Made by a program: the position numbers and the translations under genes. Source: Actinomycetes bacterium (GTDB lineage Bacteria; Actinomycetota; Actinomycetes; Actinomycetales; Microbacteriaceae). Taken from it: a stretch of 64,000 bases of DNA. The notes under the pieces are model-generated. The model was not told the DNA's origin, did no database searches, and was given only the letters and a program-made list of their open reading frames with translations. Below are positions 8,854 through 16,367 of the stretch, in pieces (the first letter of the stretch is position 1; each line of letters opens with the position of its first letter). The DNA lies in the NCBI GenBank assembly GCA_023436775.1, contig JAEZHW010000007.1, positions 19,438-83,437 on the forward strand, written 5' to 3'.

Positions 8854-10107
8854 GTGATGGCGACGGCCACCGCGGTGGCGACCTTGGTCTTCGGCCTGCA
8901 AACCATCGGGGCCGCGCTGGGGCAATTGCCCCTTGTGCCGGGGCGCTGGTTCACGATCGGCCTGGTCGAAGTGTTCGGCTCGTTGATCGCTGCGGTCGTC
9001 ACGGGCTTCCTGCGTCGAGGGCAACGCATCGCATTTGGCGTCATGGCCGTGATGTGGCTGGCGTGCGTGATCTCGTGGGCCTTCGTCGCGCACCCAGTGG
9101 CGTCGTTCGCAGACCGGCCGTGGCTGTGGCAGCTGACCAATATCGCCGCGGTGGGGGCGGTGCTGGCATTTCCGTTCTGGCTCGGCTTGGTCTATTCGGT
9201 GGTGGCGCCGATCGCGATGTCGATCCTCACCGCGCTGCCGAATGGCGGCGGTATGTCGCCGGACCAGGCGTTGCTGGACGCCTGCAACATGCTGATCCTG
9301 GCGATCGTGGTCGTGGTCATCGTGGCCATGCTGCGCCGCGCTGGTGATGAGGTTGATCGGACGCAGGCCTCGGCGATGCTGCGCTTTGCAGACCTGGCGC
9401 GACAACACGCCACCGAGCGTGAACGGGTGCGCGTAGATGGCCTACTGCACGACAGCGTGCTGGCCTCGCTGTTGGCTGCGGCGCGCGCGACTTCGCCTGA
9501 CGAGAAGGCGGCCGTGGTGCAACTGGCCAGTGACGCCCTGACCAAACTGCAGGACTACGGCACGAACACGGTCGTGCTTACCGCCGAGGATGGCCAGGTG
9601 AGCGTGCTGCAACTGCTGGAACAGCTCAGCGCACTGTCGGCGAAGCACGATGCCTCGTGGGAGATCGCGGCGGAGCACACGCCCGCACTGGTGCCCCTGG
9701 AAGTTGCCGAGGCGATGACCCAGGCAGTGGAGCAGGCCCTAGTCAACAGCGTCTTGCACGGCGGAGCGGACGCCACCCGCACGGTTCGGGTTGCCACGGA
9801 GTCCACGGATGAGCACCTGGTGATTGAGGTCGTCGATACCGGAATCGGATTTGATGTCCACTCCATCGCGGCAGGACGCCTGGGTTTGCGGCTCTCAATC
9901 TTGGAGCGCATGCGCGTCGTCGGCGGCTGGGCGATGGTGGATTCCGAACCGGGGCAGGGCACCACGGTCGTCGTCGCATGGCCAGCCTCGGTGGAACTCA
10001 CGGCCGACGCGGTCGAGGAGGGACATGCGCTGACGTCGCGCCGCTCCGCGGACCCGGCGGAGTCCTTGCGTGATGCCGCTGCCGCAGAGCAGGAGCAGCA
10101 GCGATGA
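8854..10107 (+). CDS. Sensor histidine kinase, HisKA_3/DesK-like, multi-pass
   Basis: The membrane kinase for the preceding regulator, 417 aa from this ATG; a GTG immediately before it is equally possible. The first ~165 residues form five or so hydrophobic segments with almost no extracytoplasmic loops. A short helical stretch leads to the dimerisation motif ERVRVDGLLHDSVLASLL, with phospho-acceptor candidate His199. The ATPase domain has the N-box-like VEQALVNSVLHGGA, the G1 box VVDTGIGFD and the G2-like GLRLSILERM. It ends with a polar tail rich in A, E and R. The final codons overlap the next gene by four bases. The loop-poor sensor suggests a membrane-state or small-molecule cue, but this is inference. 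Confidence 0.85.
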   Translation: MMATATAVATLVFGLQTIGAALGQLPLVPGRWFTIGLVEVFGSLIAAVVTGFLRRGQRIAFGVMAVMWLACVISWAFVAHPVASFADRPWLWQLTNIAAVGAVLAFPFWLGLVYSVVAPIAMSILTALPNGGGMSPDQALLDACNMLILAIVVVVIVAMLRRAGDEVDRTQASAMLRFADLARQHATERERVRVDGLLHDSVLASLLAAARATSPDEKAAVVQLASDALTKLQDYGTNTVVLTAEDGQVSVLQLLEQLSALSAKHDASWEIAAEHTPALVPLEVAEAMTQAVEQALVNSVLHGGADATRTVRVATESTDEHLVIEVVDTGIGFDVHSIAAGRLGLRLSILERMRVVGGWAMVDSEPGQGTTVVVAWPASVELTADAVEEGHALTSRRSADPAESLRDAAAAEQEQQR

Positions 10108-11168
10108 ACCTCCATGTGTCGCGGCTTGCGTTGGTGGCCTTGGCCATCCTCTGGTCCGGCTACGCGGTGGTGCTTGGCGTTGTGACGCTGGAGATGCATG
10201 CGAATCGGACCGTGGCGATTCTGGCGCTGGTCGCCTACGCGGCCGCGGTGGTGCTCGCGCTGCTGGGCACTCGGCGTTGGGTGCAGATTCCGCTGTCGCT
10301 GGCAATCGCCACCGCCGCACTTGCTATTGCAAGCGTACTGCTGGGTATGGCTGGCCTCGATCCCGCCAAGCCGCTCGGCTACGCCACCTGGTTCGTGGGC
10401 GGCTACGGCGTGGTGATGACCATTGTGATGACCAGGCAGCGGCCGGCCGTGGCCTGGACCAGCCTGGTCGCCCTGGTCGCCATCATTGGCACTTGGGCAG
10501 GACCGCTCGGCATGATCGGCATGGGCGTGCTGGGGCCGTTCTCGTGGGTGTTGGTGGCGCAGTTAATTTTCATCGGTCTGCGCAACGCTGCCCGCGACGC
10601 GAGCGTTTTGGCGGCCGCCGAGCAGGAGGCGAGCAACTGGCAGGCGATGCAAGAGGCGATGGTCGCTGAGCGGGTGCAGCGACTGCAGGGCGCCGAACGA
10701 CGCGCGCGACCGATGCTGGAGCAGATCGTGGCCTCGGGCGGTGACTTGCCGCCAGCCTTGCGCGAGGAAAGCCGCCGGCTTGAAGCGGCGCTTCGTGACG
10801 AAATTCGTGGCCGTGGTCTCTTGGATGACCGGGTCCGGGATGCGGTGGCCGCACTGCGCGATGCCGGTACCAAGGTGATGTTGCTCGACGAGGGCGGCCT
10901 GGACGATGTGGCCGCCGAGGAGCGCCAGCAGATCCTGGACCAGCTCGCCGCGCTGCTGGCCGACGCCGAGGCGGACTATGTCACCGTTCGCACCTCGCCC
11001 TCGCAGGGTCCTCGCGTGACGGTCATCGGCGTGAAGGGGGACATGGACGATGAGGACAGCGACGTCGAGGTGACGATGCGACAGGGCCTCGGCGCGCGCC
11101 CAGAATCCGCAGATCACGACGACAGTGAGGACCCGGAGGACGAGTCTGGGGACTCGTCAGGGGACTAG
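10104..11168 (+). CDS. Membrane protein resembling a histidine kinase without catalytic core
   Basis: A 354-aa protein with no assigned function. Residues 1-165 contain about five to six membrane segments laid out like the sensor of the preceding kinase. The cytoplasmic half begins with a helix (EQEASNWQAMQEAMVAERV), then a segment LPPALREESRRLEAALRDEI, then VRDAVAALRDAGTKVMLLDE. I find no phospho-acceptor His in the helical part and no ATP-binding N or G boxes. The tail, about residues 315-354, is strongly acidic (DDEDSDVEV to DDSEDPEDES). The start overlaps the kinase stop by four bases, so the proteins are made together. It may be a pseudokinase partner or regulatory subunit of the kinase; this is inference from layout and neighbourhood. 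Confidence 0.75.
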   Translation: MNLHVSRLALVALAILWSGYAVVLGVVTLEMHANRTVAILALVAYAAAVVLALLGTRRWVQIPLSLAIATAALAIASVLLGMAGLDPAKPLGYATWFVGGYGVVMTIVMTRQRPAVAWTSLVALVAIIGTWAGPLGMIGMGVLGPFSWVLVAQLIFIGLRNAARDASVLAAAEQEASNWQAMQEAMVAERVQRLQGAERRARPMLEQIVASGGDLPPALREESRRLEAALRDEIRGRGLLDDRVRDAVAALRDAGTKVMLLDEGGLDDVAAEERQQILDQLAALLADAEADYVTVRTSPSQGPRVTVIGVKGDMDDEDSDVEVTMRQGLGARPESADHDDSEDPEDESGDSSGD

Positions 11169-11250
11169 CGGGGTACAGGCGGGGCGCAGCCCCAGCGTGG
11201 GCTACAGCGGGGCGAACCCGGGGCGAGCGGCGAAATTGCCCGTTAAGTGA

Positions 11251-11277
11251 AGTAGGGCCGGAGATTCCGGCCCTACT
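11251..11277 (+). terminator. Perfect 12-bp hairpin after the NarL-type operon
   Basis: AGTAGGGCCGGA and its exact complement TCCGGCCCTACT flank a GAT loop, about 83 bases past the stop of the last operon gene. There is no T-run, as is common for actinobacterial terminators. Confidence 0.55.
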
Positions 11278-11322
11278 GTCACTCGCATTCGACCGATAAC
11301 CCGAATATCGGCCAACGCGCCT

Positions 11323-11364
11323 GTACGAAGCATCCTCTGTATACCCTGAGCAGAGGATTCGTAC
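11323..11364. repeat. Hairpin with 14-bp arms and an AGC bulge
   Basis: GTACGA-AGC-ATCCTCTG pairs with CAGAGGAT-TCGTAC around an 11-base loop. The three-base bulge on one side and conserved-looking arms suggest an RNA structure or a protein-binding palindrome. It lies inside the non-coding island and is unrelated to any reading frame that I can support. Confidence 0.5.
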
Positions 11365-11546
11365 CGGTGAGCTGCATGAGCGACACCTAGCAATAACCAT
11401 TATTCATGGCGTCAAGAATCCATACAGTCGGACCTTCGGGGGACTAATGGGGTACAAAATTCCCGCCTGTACCCGCTCTCATGCCGCAAAAGATGAGGAT
11501 TTCGCACACTTTCGGGCAGTATCGGTATATCCGTGCCAGACATGAA

Positions 11547-11578
11547 AACACCGCCGCGTCGAATCGACGGGCGGTGTT
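11547..11578 (-). terminator. Hairpin downstream of the carboxylase epsilon gene
   Basis: AACACCGCCGCGTCGA pairs with TCGACGGGCGGTGTT with a single-base bulge. It sits 15 bases beyond the stop of the epsilon subunit gene and would end the accD-accE transcript. Confidence 0.6.
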
Positions 11579-11593
11579 GTGCCAGGTCTGCGA

Positions 11594-11815
11594 CTAGGCG
11601 CCGGTGAACCCGGTCCAGCCAAAACGAGGCTCCAGCGTTGCACGCGGGGAGCGCGTCTGCTGCGCCCAGGCCGACGGAGCGACGTCGTCCGCGAAGCCGT
11701 GCGACGCCTCCTCATAGAGCGCAGCATGCAGGGCCGCGATCGCCGCGGCCGCCTCCTCAGCGGTGGCGTTGCCGTGCACGACCCGCAGGTCAGACAGATC
11801 CAACGACTCGCTCAC
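11594..11815 (-). CDS. accE: Acyl-CoA carboxylase epsilon subunit
   Basis: A 73-aa small subunit that stabilises and stimulates the actinobacterial acyl-CoA carboxylase complex. The N-terminal pattern LRVVHGNATAEEAAAAIAAL matches the epsilon family, whose members share a V-x-GN-x-T-x-EE-x-A-A helix and otherwise vary; the protein ends in a tryptophan-containing tail. Its start overlaps the stop of the beta subunit gene by four bases. The position directly behind accD and the size make the assignment sound despite weak family conservation. Confidence 0.85.
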   Translation of the reverse strand: MSESLDLSDLRVVHGNATAEEAAAAIAALHAALYEEASHGFADDVAPSAWAQQTRSPRATLEPRFGWTGFTGA

Positions 11816-13452
11816 AGCGGGATGTTCCCGTGCTTCTTGGCGGGCAGGTTGGCTCGCTTGGTGCGCAGGGCACGCAGGGCCTTCACCACCGCGATACGGG
11901 TCGCGGCCGGATCAATCACGCCATCAAGCTCACCACGCTCGGCAGCCAGGAAGGGGCTCGCCACGTTGTAGGTGTACTCGTTGGCCAGGCGGGTGCGAAC
12001 TGCGTTCACGTCCTCGCCGGCTTCTTCGGCGCGCTTGATCTCGCCTCGATACAGAATGTTCACCGCACCCTGACCGCCCATGACCGCGATTTCGGCGGTG
12101 GGCCATGCGAGGTTGATGTCGGCACCGAGCTGCTTCGAACCCATCACGATGTAGGCGCCGCCATAGGCCTTGCGAGTGATCACGGTCACCAGCGGCACGG
12201 TCGCCTCGGCGTAGGCATAGAGCAGCTTCGCGCCACGTCGGATCACGCCCGTCCACTCCTGGTCAGTACCGGGCAGGTAACCAGGGACGTCCACCAGGGT
12301 CAGGATCGGGATGGAGAAGGCGTCGCAGAAGCGGACAAAGCGAGCCGCCTTCTCGCCAGCGTCGATGTTCAGCGTGCCGGCCATCTGGTTCGGCTGGTTT
12401 GCGATGATGCCGACCGAGCGACCCTCGATGCGGCCGAAGCCGATCACGATGTTCGGGGCGAACAGTTCCTGCACCTCGAGGAACTGCTCGTCGTCAACCA
12501 GGTGCTCGATGATGGTGCGCACGTCATAGGGCTGGTTCGGCGAGTCCGGAATGACCGTGTTCAGCTTGCGGTCGGAGTCGGTGATCTCCAGCTCGGAGGA
12601 GTGCGCGTAGACCGGCGACTCGGTGAGGTTGTTGTCCGGCAGGTACGACAGCAGGCTGCGCGCGTAATCCAGCGCATCGTCCTCGTCGCTGGCCAGGTAG
12701 TGGGCCACACCCGAGACGCTGTTGTGGGTCAGCGCGCCACCGAGCTCTTCCATGCCGACGTCCTCGCCGGTCACGGTCTTGATCACGTCGGGGCCAGTGA
12801 CGAACATCTGGCTGGTCTTGTCGACCATGATCACGAAGTCGGTCAGTGCCGGCGAGTACACCGCGCCGCCAGCGGCCGGACCCATCACGATCGAGATCTG
12901 CGGGATCACACCCGAGGCCATGGTGTTGCGGCGGAAGATCTCGCCGTACTTGCCGAGGGCAACCACACCCTCCTGGATGCGGGCGCCGCCGGAGTCCAGG
13001 ATGCCGATGATGGGCGAGCCGGTCTTGAGCGCGTGGTCCATGACCTTGATGATCTTCTCGCCCGCGACCTCGCCCAGCGAACCACCGAAGACGGTGAAGT
13101 CCTGCGAGTAGACCGCGACCGGGCGGCCGTGGATCGTGCCATGGCCGGTGACGACCGAGTCGCCGTAGGGGCGCTTGGCTTCCATGCCGAAGGCGTGGGT
13201 GCGGTGACGGACGAACTCGTCGAGTTCCACGAAGGAGCCCGGGTCGAGCAACTGCTCGATGCGCTCGCGGGCGGTCTTCTTGCCCTTCGGGTGCTGCTTG
13301 GCGGCAGCCGCCTCGCTGGCGGCGGTGACCGCCTCGTAATACCGCTGCTTGAGGTCGATTAGCTTGCCCGCGGTGGTGGACATGTCGGGGATTACCGACA
13401 GGGATCCGGTCAGGGGCGCGGGTTCTTGGCCATTCGGCGTCAGGTCACTCAC
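11812..13452 (-). CDS. accD5: Acyl-CoA carboxylase beta subunit (carboxyltransferase)
   Basis: Transfers the carboxyl group from biotin to acetyl-/propionyl-CoA. The 546-aa protein has both crotonase-like halves of the carboxyltransferase: N-terminal KGKKTARERIEQLLDPGSF and the oxyanion segment DSGGARIQEGV, then C-terminal DVPGYLPGTDQEW and KAYGGAYIVMGSK. The GTG at 13452 is chosen because minus-strand TAGAGT ends seven bases before it; another GTG at 13461 would add three residues. The alpha chain is at 4047-5813 and BirA is divergently encoded immediately upstream, which ties biotin loading to the enzyme. The symbol follows M. tuberculosis synteny. Confidence 0.95.
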   Translation of the reverse strand: MSDLTPNGQEPAPLTGSLSVIPDMSTTAGKLIDLKQRYYEAVTAASEAAAAKQHPKGKKTARERIEQLLDPGSFVELDEFVRHRTHAFGMEAKRPYGDSVVTGHGTIHGRPVAVYSQDFTVFGGSLGEVAGEKIIKVMDHALKTGSPIIGILDSGGARIQEGVVALGKYGEIFRRNTMASGVIPQISIVMGPAAGGAVYSPALTDFVIMVDKTSQMFVTGPDVIKTVTGEDVGMEELGGALTHNSVSGVAHYLASDEDDALDYARSLLSYLPDNNLTESPVYAHSSELEITDSDRKLNTVIPDSPNQPYDVRTIIEHLVDDEQFLEVQELFAPNIVIGFGRIEGRSVGIIANQPNQMAGTLNIDAGEKAARFVRFCDAFSIPILTLVDVPGYLPGTDQEWTGVIRRGAKLLYAYAEATVPLVTVITRKAYGGAYIVMGSKQLGADINLAWPTAEIAVMGGQGAVNILYRGEIKRAEEAGEDVNAVRTRLANEYTYNVASPFLAAERGELDGVIDPAATRIAVVKALRALRTKRANLPAKKHGNIPL

Positions 13453-13459
13453 GCGGAAC

Positions 13460-13465
13460 ACTCTA
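13460..13465 (-). promoter_or_regulatory. -10-like TAGAGT of the accD gene
   Basis: Minus-strand TAGAGT lies seven bases before the GTG at 13452, the same geometry seen at other genes in this window. Confidence 0.4.
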
Positions 13466-13576
13466 CCCGTGAGGGTATGTCCACCCCCTTGCCGTCATTC
13501 GCACAAAATCGCTATCGCGGGCTGTGCGGTTCCGCAGGGAAGGGTGTGGGTCGGCCAATACTGGCCCGGCTCGGCA

Positions 13577-13582
13577 TACGCT
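13577..13582 (+). promoter_or_regulatory. -10-like TACGCT of birA
   Basis: TACGCT ends six bases before the ATG at 13589. No convincing -35. Predicts a leaderless birA message. Confidence 0.4.
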
Positions 13583-13588
13583 GTGCGC

Positions 13589-14395
13589 ATGGAATTGCGG
13601 CGGACCCAGGCACGGGCAGCGAAGCTCACCGTGCTGCCCGCTACCGACTCCACGAACACCTGGCTGCGCGAGCAGGCGGGTCGGGTGCCCGACTCCTGGC
13701 CGCACGGCAGCGTGGTGGTCACCACTGACCAGCGGTCGGGGCGGGGACGGCTGGAACGGTCTTGGCAAGATCTGGCGGGCAAATCGCTCGCCGTCTCGCT
13801 GTTGTTGCGTCCGACGAGCAGCGACGGCGCGCCGCTGTCGGTACAGCACTATGGGTGGTTGCCGCTGATCGCGGGACTGTCGGTGCGCGAAGCGGTGGCC
13901 GACGTGGTCGCCCCGGGGGTACCGTGCACCCTGAAGTGGCCCAATGACCTGCACCTGAGCGGCCACAAGGCGGCCGGCATCCTGGCCGAGTTGCTGTCCG
14001 ACGGCCTCGGCGCCATTGTCGGGATCGGCCTGAACGTGTTGCATACCGCTGACGAGTTGCCCCTGCCCGGGACTGCATCGTTGGTGACCGCTGGCGCCGA
14101 GGTGGATGACGACCTCATCGACCAGGTCCTCGCCGATATCGTGGCCGGGGTGCTCTCGCGCACCGAGGCTCTGGTGCGCGCCGACGGTGACGCGGCCATC
14201 GCCGGACTGCTGTCCGAGTACCGCTCCGTGTGCAGCACCCTCGGTCGCCAGGTGCGGGTGGAACGGGCCGGACAGCCGGACCGGTACGCCGAGGCGGTCG
14301 ACATTGCCGCCGACGGTCAACTGCTGCTGCGCGAGCCGGGTAGCGACGCCGAGTTCGCGATCGCGTCGGGCGATATCACCCACCTACGGTATTAA
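13589..14395 (+). CDS. birA: Biotin--[acetyl-CoA-carboxylase] ligase
   Basis: Attaches biotin to the carrier lysine of the carboxylase alpha subunit by way of biotinyl-AMP. The 268-aa protein has the class I (non-regulatory) form: no N-terminal DNA-binding domain. Visible motifs are DSTNTWL, the biotinyl-5'-AMP loop GRGRLERSW, the KWPNDL motif and GIGLNV. The C-terminal beta domain is present. It lies divergent from accD and 7 bases before the PH-domain gene, matching the accD5-birA-Rv3278c order in M. tuberculosis. Confidence 0.95.
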   Translation: MELRRTQARAAKLTVLPATDSTNTWLREQAGRVPDSWPHGSVVVTTDQRSGRGRLERSWQDLAGKSLAVSLLLRPTSSDGAPLSVQHYGWLPLIAGLSVREAVADVVAPGVPCTLKWPNDLHLSGHKAAGILAELLSDGLGAIVGIGLNVLHTADELPLPGTASLVTAGAEVDDDLIDQVLADIVAGVLSRTEALVRADGDAAIAGLLSEYRSVCSTLGRQVRVERAGQPDRYAEAVDIAADGQLLLREPGSDAEFAIASGDITHLRY

Positions 14396-14402
14396 TGAGG
14401 AC

Positions 14403-14951
14403 ATGAACAGCGAGCGAGCGCAGTCGGCCCCGGCCGGGCAGGAGTTCGTGGTCGCCAAGTTCCGGTCGCACGGCCGCCGCTTGGTCTGGCCGGCGCTCCT
14501 GTTCATCGCCTTGGCCGCGGGTGTGCCCCTGGCGGCGGGCACCTTTGACGAGAACTGGGAGATTCTGCTCCTGCTCTCCGGCTCCATCGCCCTGATGATG
14601 CTCGGCTGCGCGCTGCCCTACATCGCCTGGCTTGGCGAACGCACCATCATCACCACTCGTCGGCTGGTGATTCGGCGCGGGCTGGTGACTCGCCTGCACC
14701 AGGAACTGCTGCACAGTCGCGGCTACGACGTCACGGTGCAGCAGGGGCTGTTCCAACGTCCCTTCGGCTCCGGGGATGTGCGCATCAACGCTGGCATCGA
14801 CCAGCCGGTGGTGCTGCGCGATGTGCCGAACGCGCTGCTGGTGGCTGAGGTGTTGCAGGATCTGATGGAATCCAACGCCAACCCGATCGCGAGCCGCCGT
14901 CAGTTCTTTGAGGCTCGCACCACGCAGCCGACCACGATCCTGCCCCAGTAA
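14403..14951 (+). CDS. PH-domain membrane protein (bPH type)
   Basis: A 182-aa protein of unknown role. A polar N-terminus is followed by two membrane helices (about residues 27-43 and 51-72), then a cytoplasmic bacterial pleckstrin-homology fold: RTIITTRRLVIRRGLV, the strand GYDVTVQQGLFQRPFGSGDV and a closing helix. The RTIITTRRLVIRRG strand is characteristic of the family, and a PH-domain gene occupies the same place beside birA in mycobacteria (Rv3278c). The ATG at 14403 fits both the gap after birA and a weak promoter-like ATTAAT six bases upstream. No lipid or protein ligand is known from the sequence. Confidence 0.85.
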   Translation: MNSERAQSAPAGQEFVVAKFRSHGRRLVWPALLFIALAAGVPLAAGTFDENWEILLLLSGSIALMMLGCALPYIAWLGERTIITTRRLVIRRGLVTRLHQELLHSRGYDVTVQQGLFQRPFGSGDVRINAGIDQPVVLRDVPNALLVAEVLQDLMESNANPIASRRQFFEARTTQPTTILPQ

Positions 14952-14973
14952 CCCGCTCTCAGCCCTAGAGCAA

Positions 14974-14979
14974 TAGGAT
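14974..14979 (+). promoter_or_regulatory. -10-like TAGGAT before the UDP-glucose dehydrogenase-purK pair
   Basis: TAGGAT in the gap after the PH-domain gene would give a leader of about 60 bases before the ATG at 15048, which has its own ribosome site AAGGAG at 15038-15043. Confidence 0.35.
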
Positions 14980-15047
14980 TGTCGGGGCGTGCCGCACGGT
15001 GCCAAGACGGTCTGTGCGGGCGCTGCACATTGGATTCAAGGAGCGAG

Positions 15048-16367
15048 ATGCGCATCTCTGTGATTGGCTGCGGGTACCTGGGCGCTGTCCACGCTGCAGC
15101 TATGGCTGAACTCGGTCACGACGTCGTCGGTATTGACGTTGATGAGCGCAAGATCGCTCAGCTGGCCAAGGGTGCAGTGCCCTTCTTCGAACCCGGCCTG
15201 CCCGAGATCTTGACCGCGGGGGTGCAGAGCGGTCGCCTGCGCTTCAGCACCGACTTCGCGGATGCCGCGGACGCCCAGGTGCACTTCATCGGTGTGGGTA
15301 CGCCGCAGCGTGCGGACGGCAAGGGTGCCGATTTGCGCTTCGTCGACGCCGCTATCGAGGCGCTCATCCCACACCTGGCCGAGGGGGCGCTCGTGGTCGG
15401 CAAGTCCACGGTGCCGGTGGGTACGGCCGCCCGACTCAAGGACGAGCTCGCCGAGCAGGCCCCGCAGGCCTCGCTCGCGTGGAACCCGGAGTTCCTGCGC
15501 GAAGGCTTCGCGGTCAAGGACACGCTGCACCCGGACCGCCTGGTCTACGGCGTTGCCTCAGGCCAGGCCGATGATGCCGCAGTGGCGATCCTCGACGAGG
15601 TCTACGCCGCGCTGCTGGCCGAGAACATCACCCGCTTTGTGACCGACTTCGCTACTGCGGAACTGGTCAAGGTGAGTGCGAATGCCTTCCTGGCCACCAA
15701 GATCTCCTTCATCAACGCTATGGCCGAGATCGCTGAGGCGACCGGCGCGGACGTGACCCAGTTGGCCGACGCGATCGGTATGGATGAGCGCATCGGCCGA
15801 AAGTTCCTTGGCGCTGGCCTCGGCTTCGGCGGTGGCTGCCTGCCCAAGGACATTCGCGCCTTCCAGGCCCGCGCCGAAGAGCTCGGCGTTGGCCACTCGC
15901 TGCGCTTCCTGTCCGAGGTGGATGCGATCAACCTGCGTGCCCGTGAGCGCGTTATCGCACACACGGAGGCGCTGCTGGACGGTGTTGCCGGCAAGCGCCT
16001 CGCGGTGCTGGGCCTGGCGTTTAAGCCAGACTCGGACGATGTGCGCGATTCGCCAGCGTTGGACGTGGCCGCACGCCTGCATGCGGCCGGCGCGGTCGTC
16101 GTGGCCTTCGACCCAGAGGCTCGCCAGACCTCGGCCCGGGTGCAGCCGGACCTGCAGTACGCGGACTCGCTCGAGGCTGCGCTCGAGGGTGCGGACGCGG
16201 TGCTGGTGCTCACCGAGTGGAAGCAGTTCCGCAACCTTGACCCGAAGGCGGTGGCCGAGCTGATGCCGGGCCGCGTGGTGATTGATGGCCGCAACTGCCT
16301 CGACCGTGATGCCTGGCAGGTCGCCGGGTTCACTTACCGGGCCCTCGGCCGTGGGGACCGCGCGTGA
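15048..16367 (+). CDS. ugd: UDP-glucose 6-dehydrogenase
   Basis: Two-step NAD-dependent oxidation of UDP-glucose to UDP-glucuronate. The 439-aa protein has the N-terminal NAD fold ISVIGCGYLGAVHA, the STVPVGT segment, the central helix region, the catalytic cysteine in GLGFGGGCLPKD, and the C-terminal FKPDSDDVRDSPAL substrate domain. This is the classical UDP-glucose form, different from the second dehydrogenase at 31193-32452. Its TGA overlaps the GTG of purK, so a glycan-precursor enzyme and a purine enzyme share one message. GDP-mannose dehydrogenase is the main alternative; the cysteine loop favours UDP-glucose. Confidence 0.9.
   Translation: MRISVIGCGYLGAVHAAAMAELGHDVVGIDVDERKIAQLAKGAVPFFEPGLPEILTAGVQSGRLRFSTDFADAADAQVHFIGVGTPQRADGKGADLRFVDAAIEALIPHLAEGALVVGKSTVPVGTAARLKDELAEQAPQASLAWNPEFLREGFAVKDTLHPDRLVYGVASGQADDAAVAILDEVYAALLAENITRFVTDFATAELVKVSANAFLATKISFINAMAEIAEATGADVTQLADAIGMDERIGRKFLGAGLGFGGGCLPKDIRAFQARAEELGVGHSLRFLSEVDAINLRARERVIAHTEALLDGVAGKRLAVLGLAFKPDSDDVRDSPALDVAARLHAAGAVVVAFDPEARQTSARVQPDLQYADSLEAALEGADAVLVLTEWKQFRNLDPKAVAELMPGRVVIDGRNCLDRDAWQVAGFTYRALGRGDRA

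Larger units (their letters stand above)
11167..11477. repeat. Non-coding island bounded by repeat copies
   Basis: The gap 11169-11593 has no credible gene and is visibly richer in A+T than its surroundings. Its left edge carries AGCGGGGTACAGGCGGG (11167-11183) and its right edge the inverted, one-base-shorter CCCGCCTGTACCCGCT (11462-11477). A direct copy also exists: GGGACTAGCGGGGTAC at 11161-11176 and GGGACTAATGGGGTAC at 11440-11455, 14 of 16 identical. Between them are two hairpins (11251-11277 and 11323-11364). A miniature mobile element or a structured RNA would both fit. Confidence 0.5.

Noticed and set aside
11202..11393. 63-codon minus-strand open frame in the non-coding island
   Set aside because: It spans both hairpins, has no ribosome site and no family resemblance.
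11638..13362. Plus-strand frame opposite accD
   Set aside because: Antisense shadow of a certain carboxyltransferase gene.
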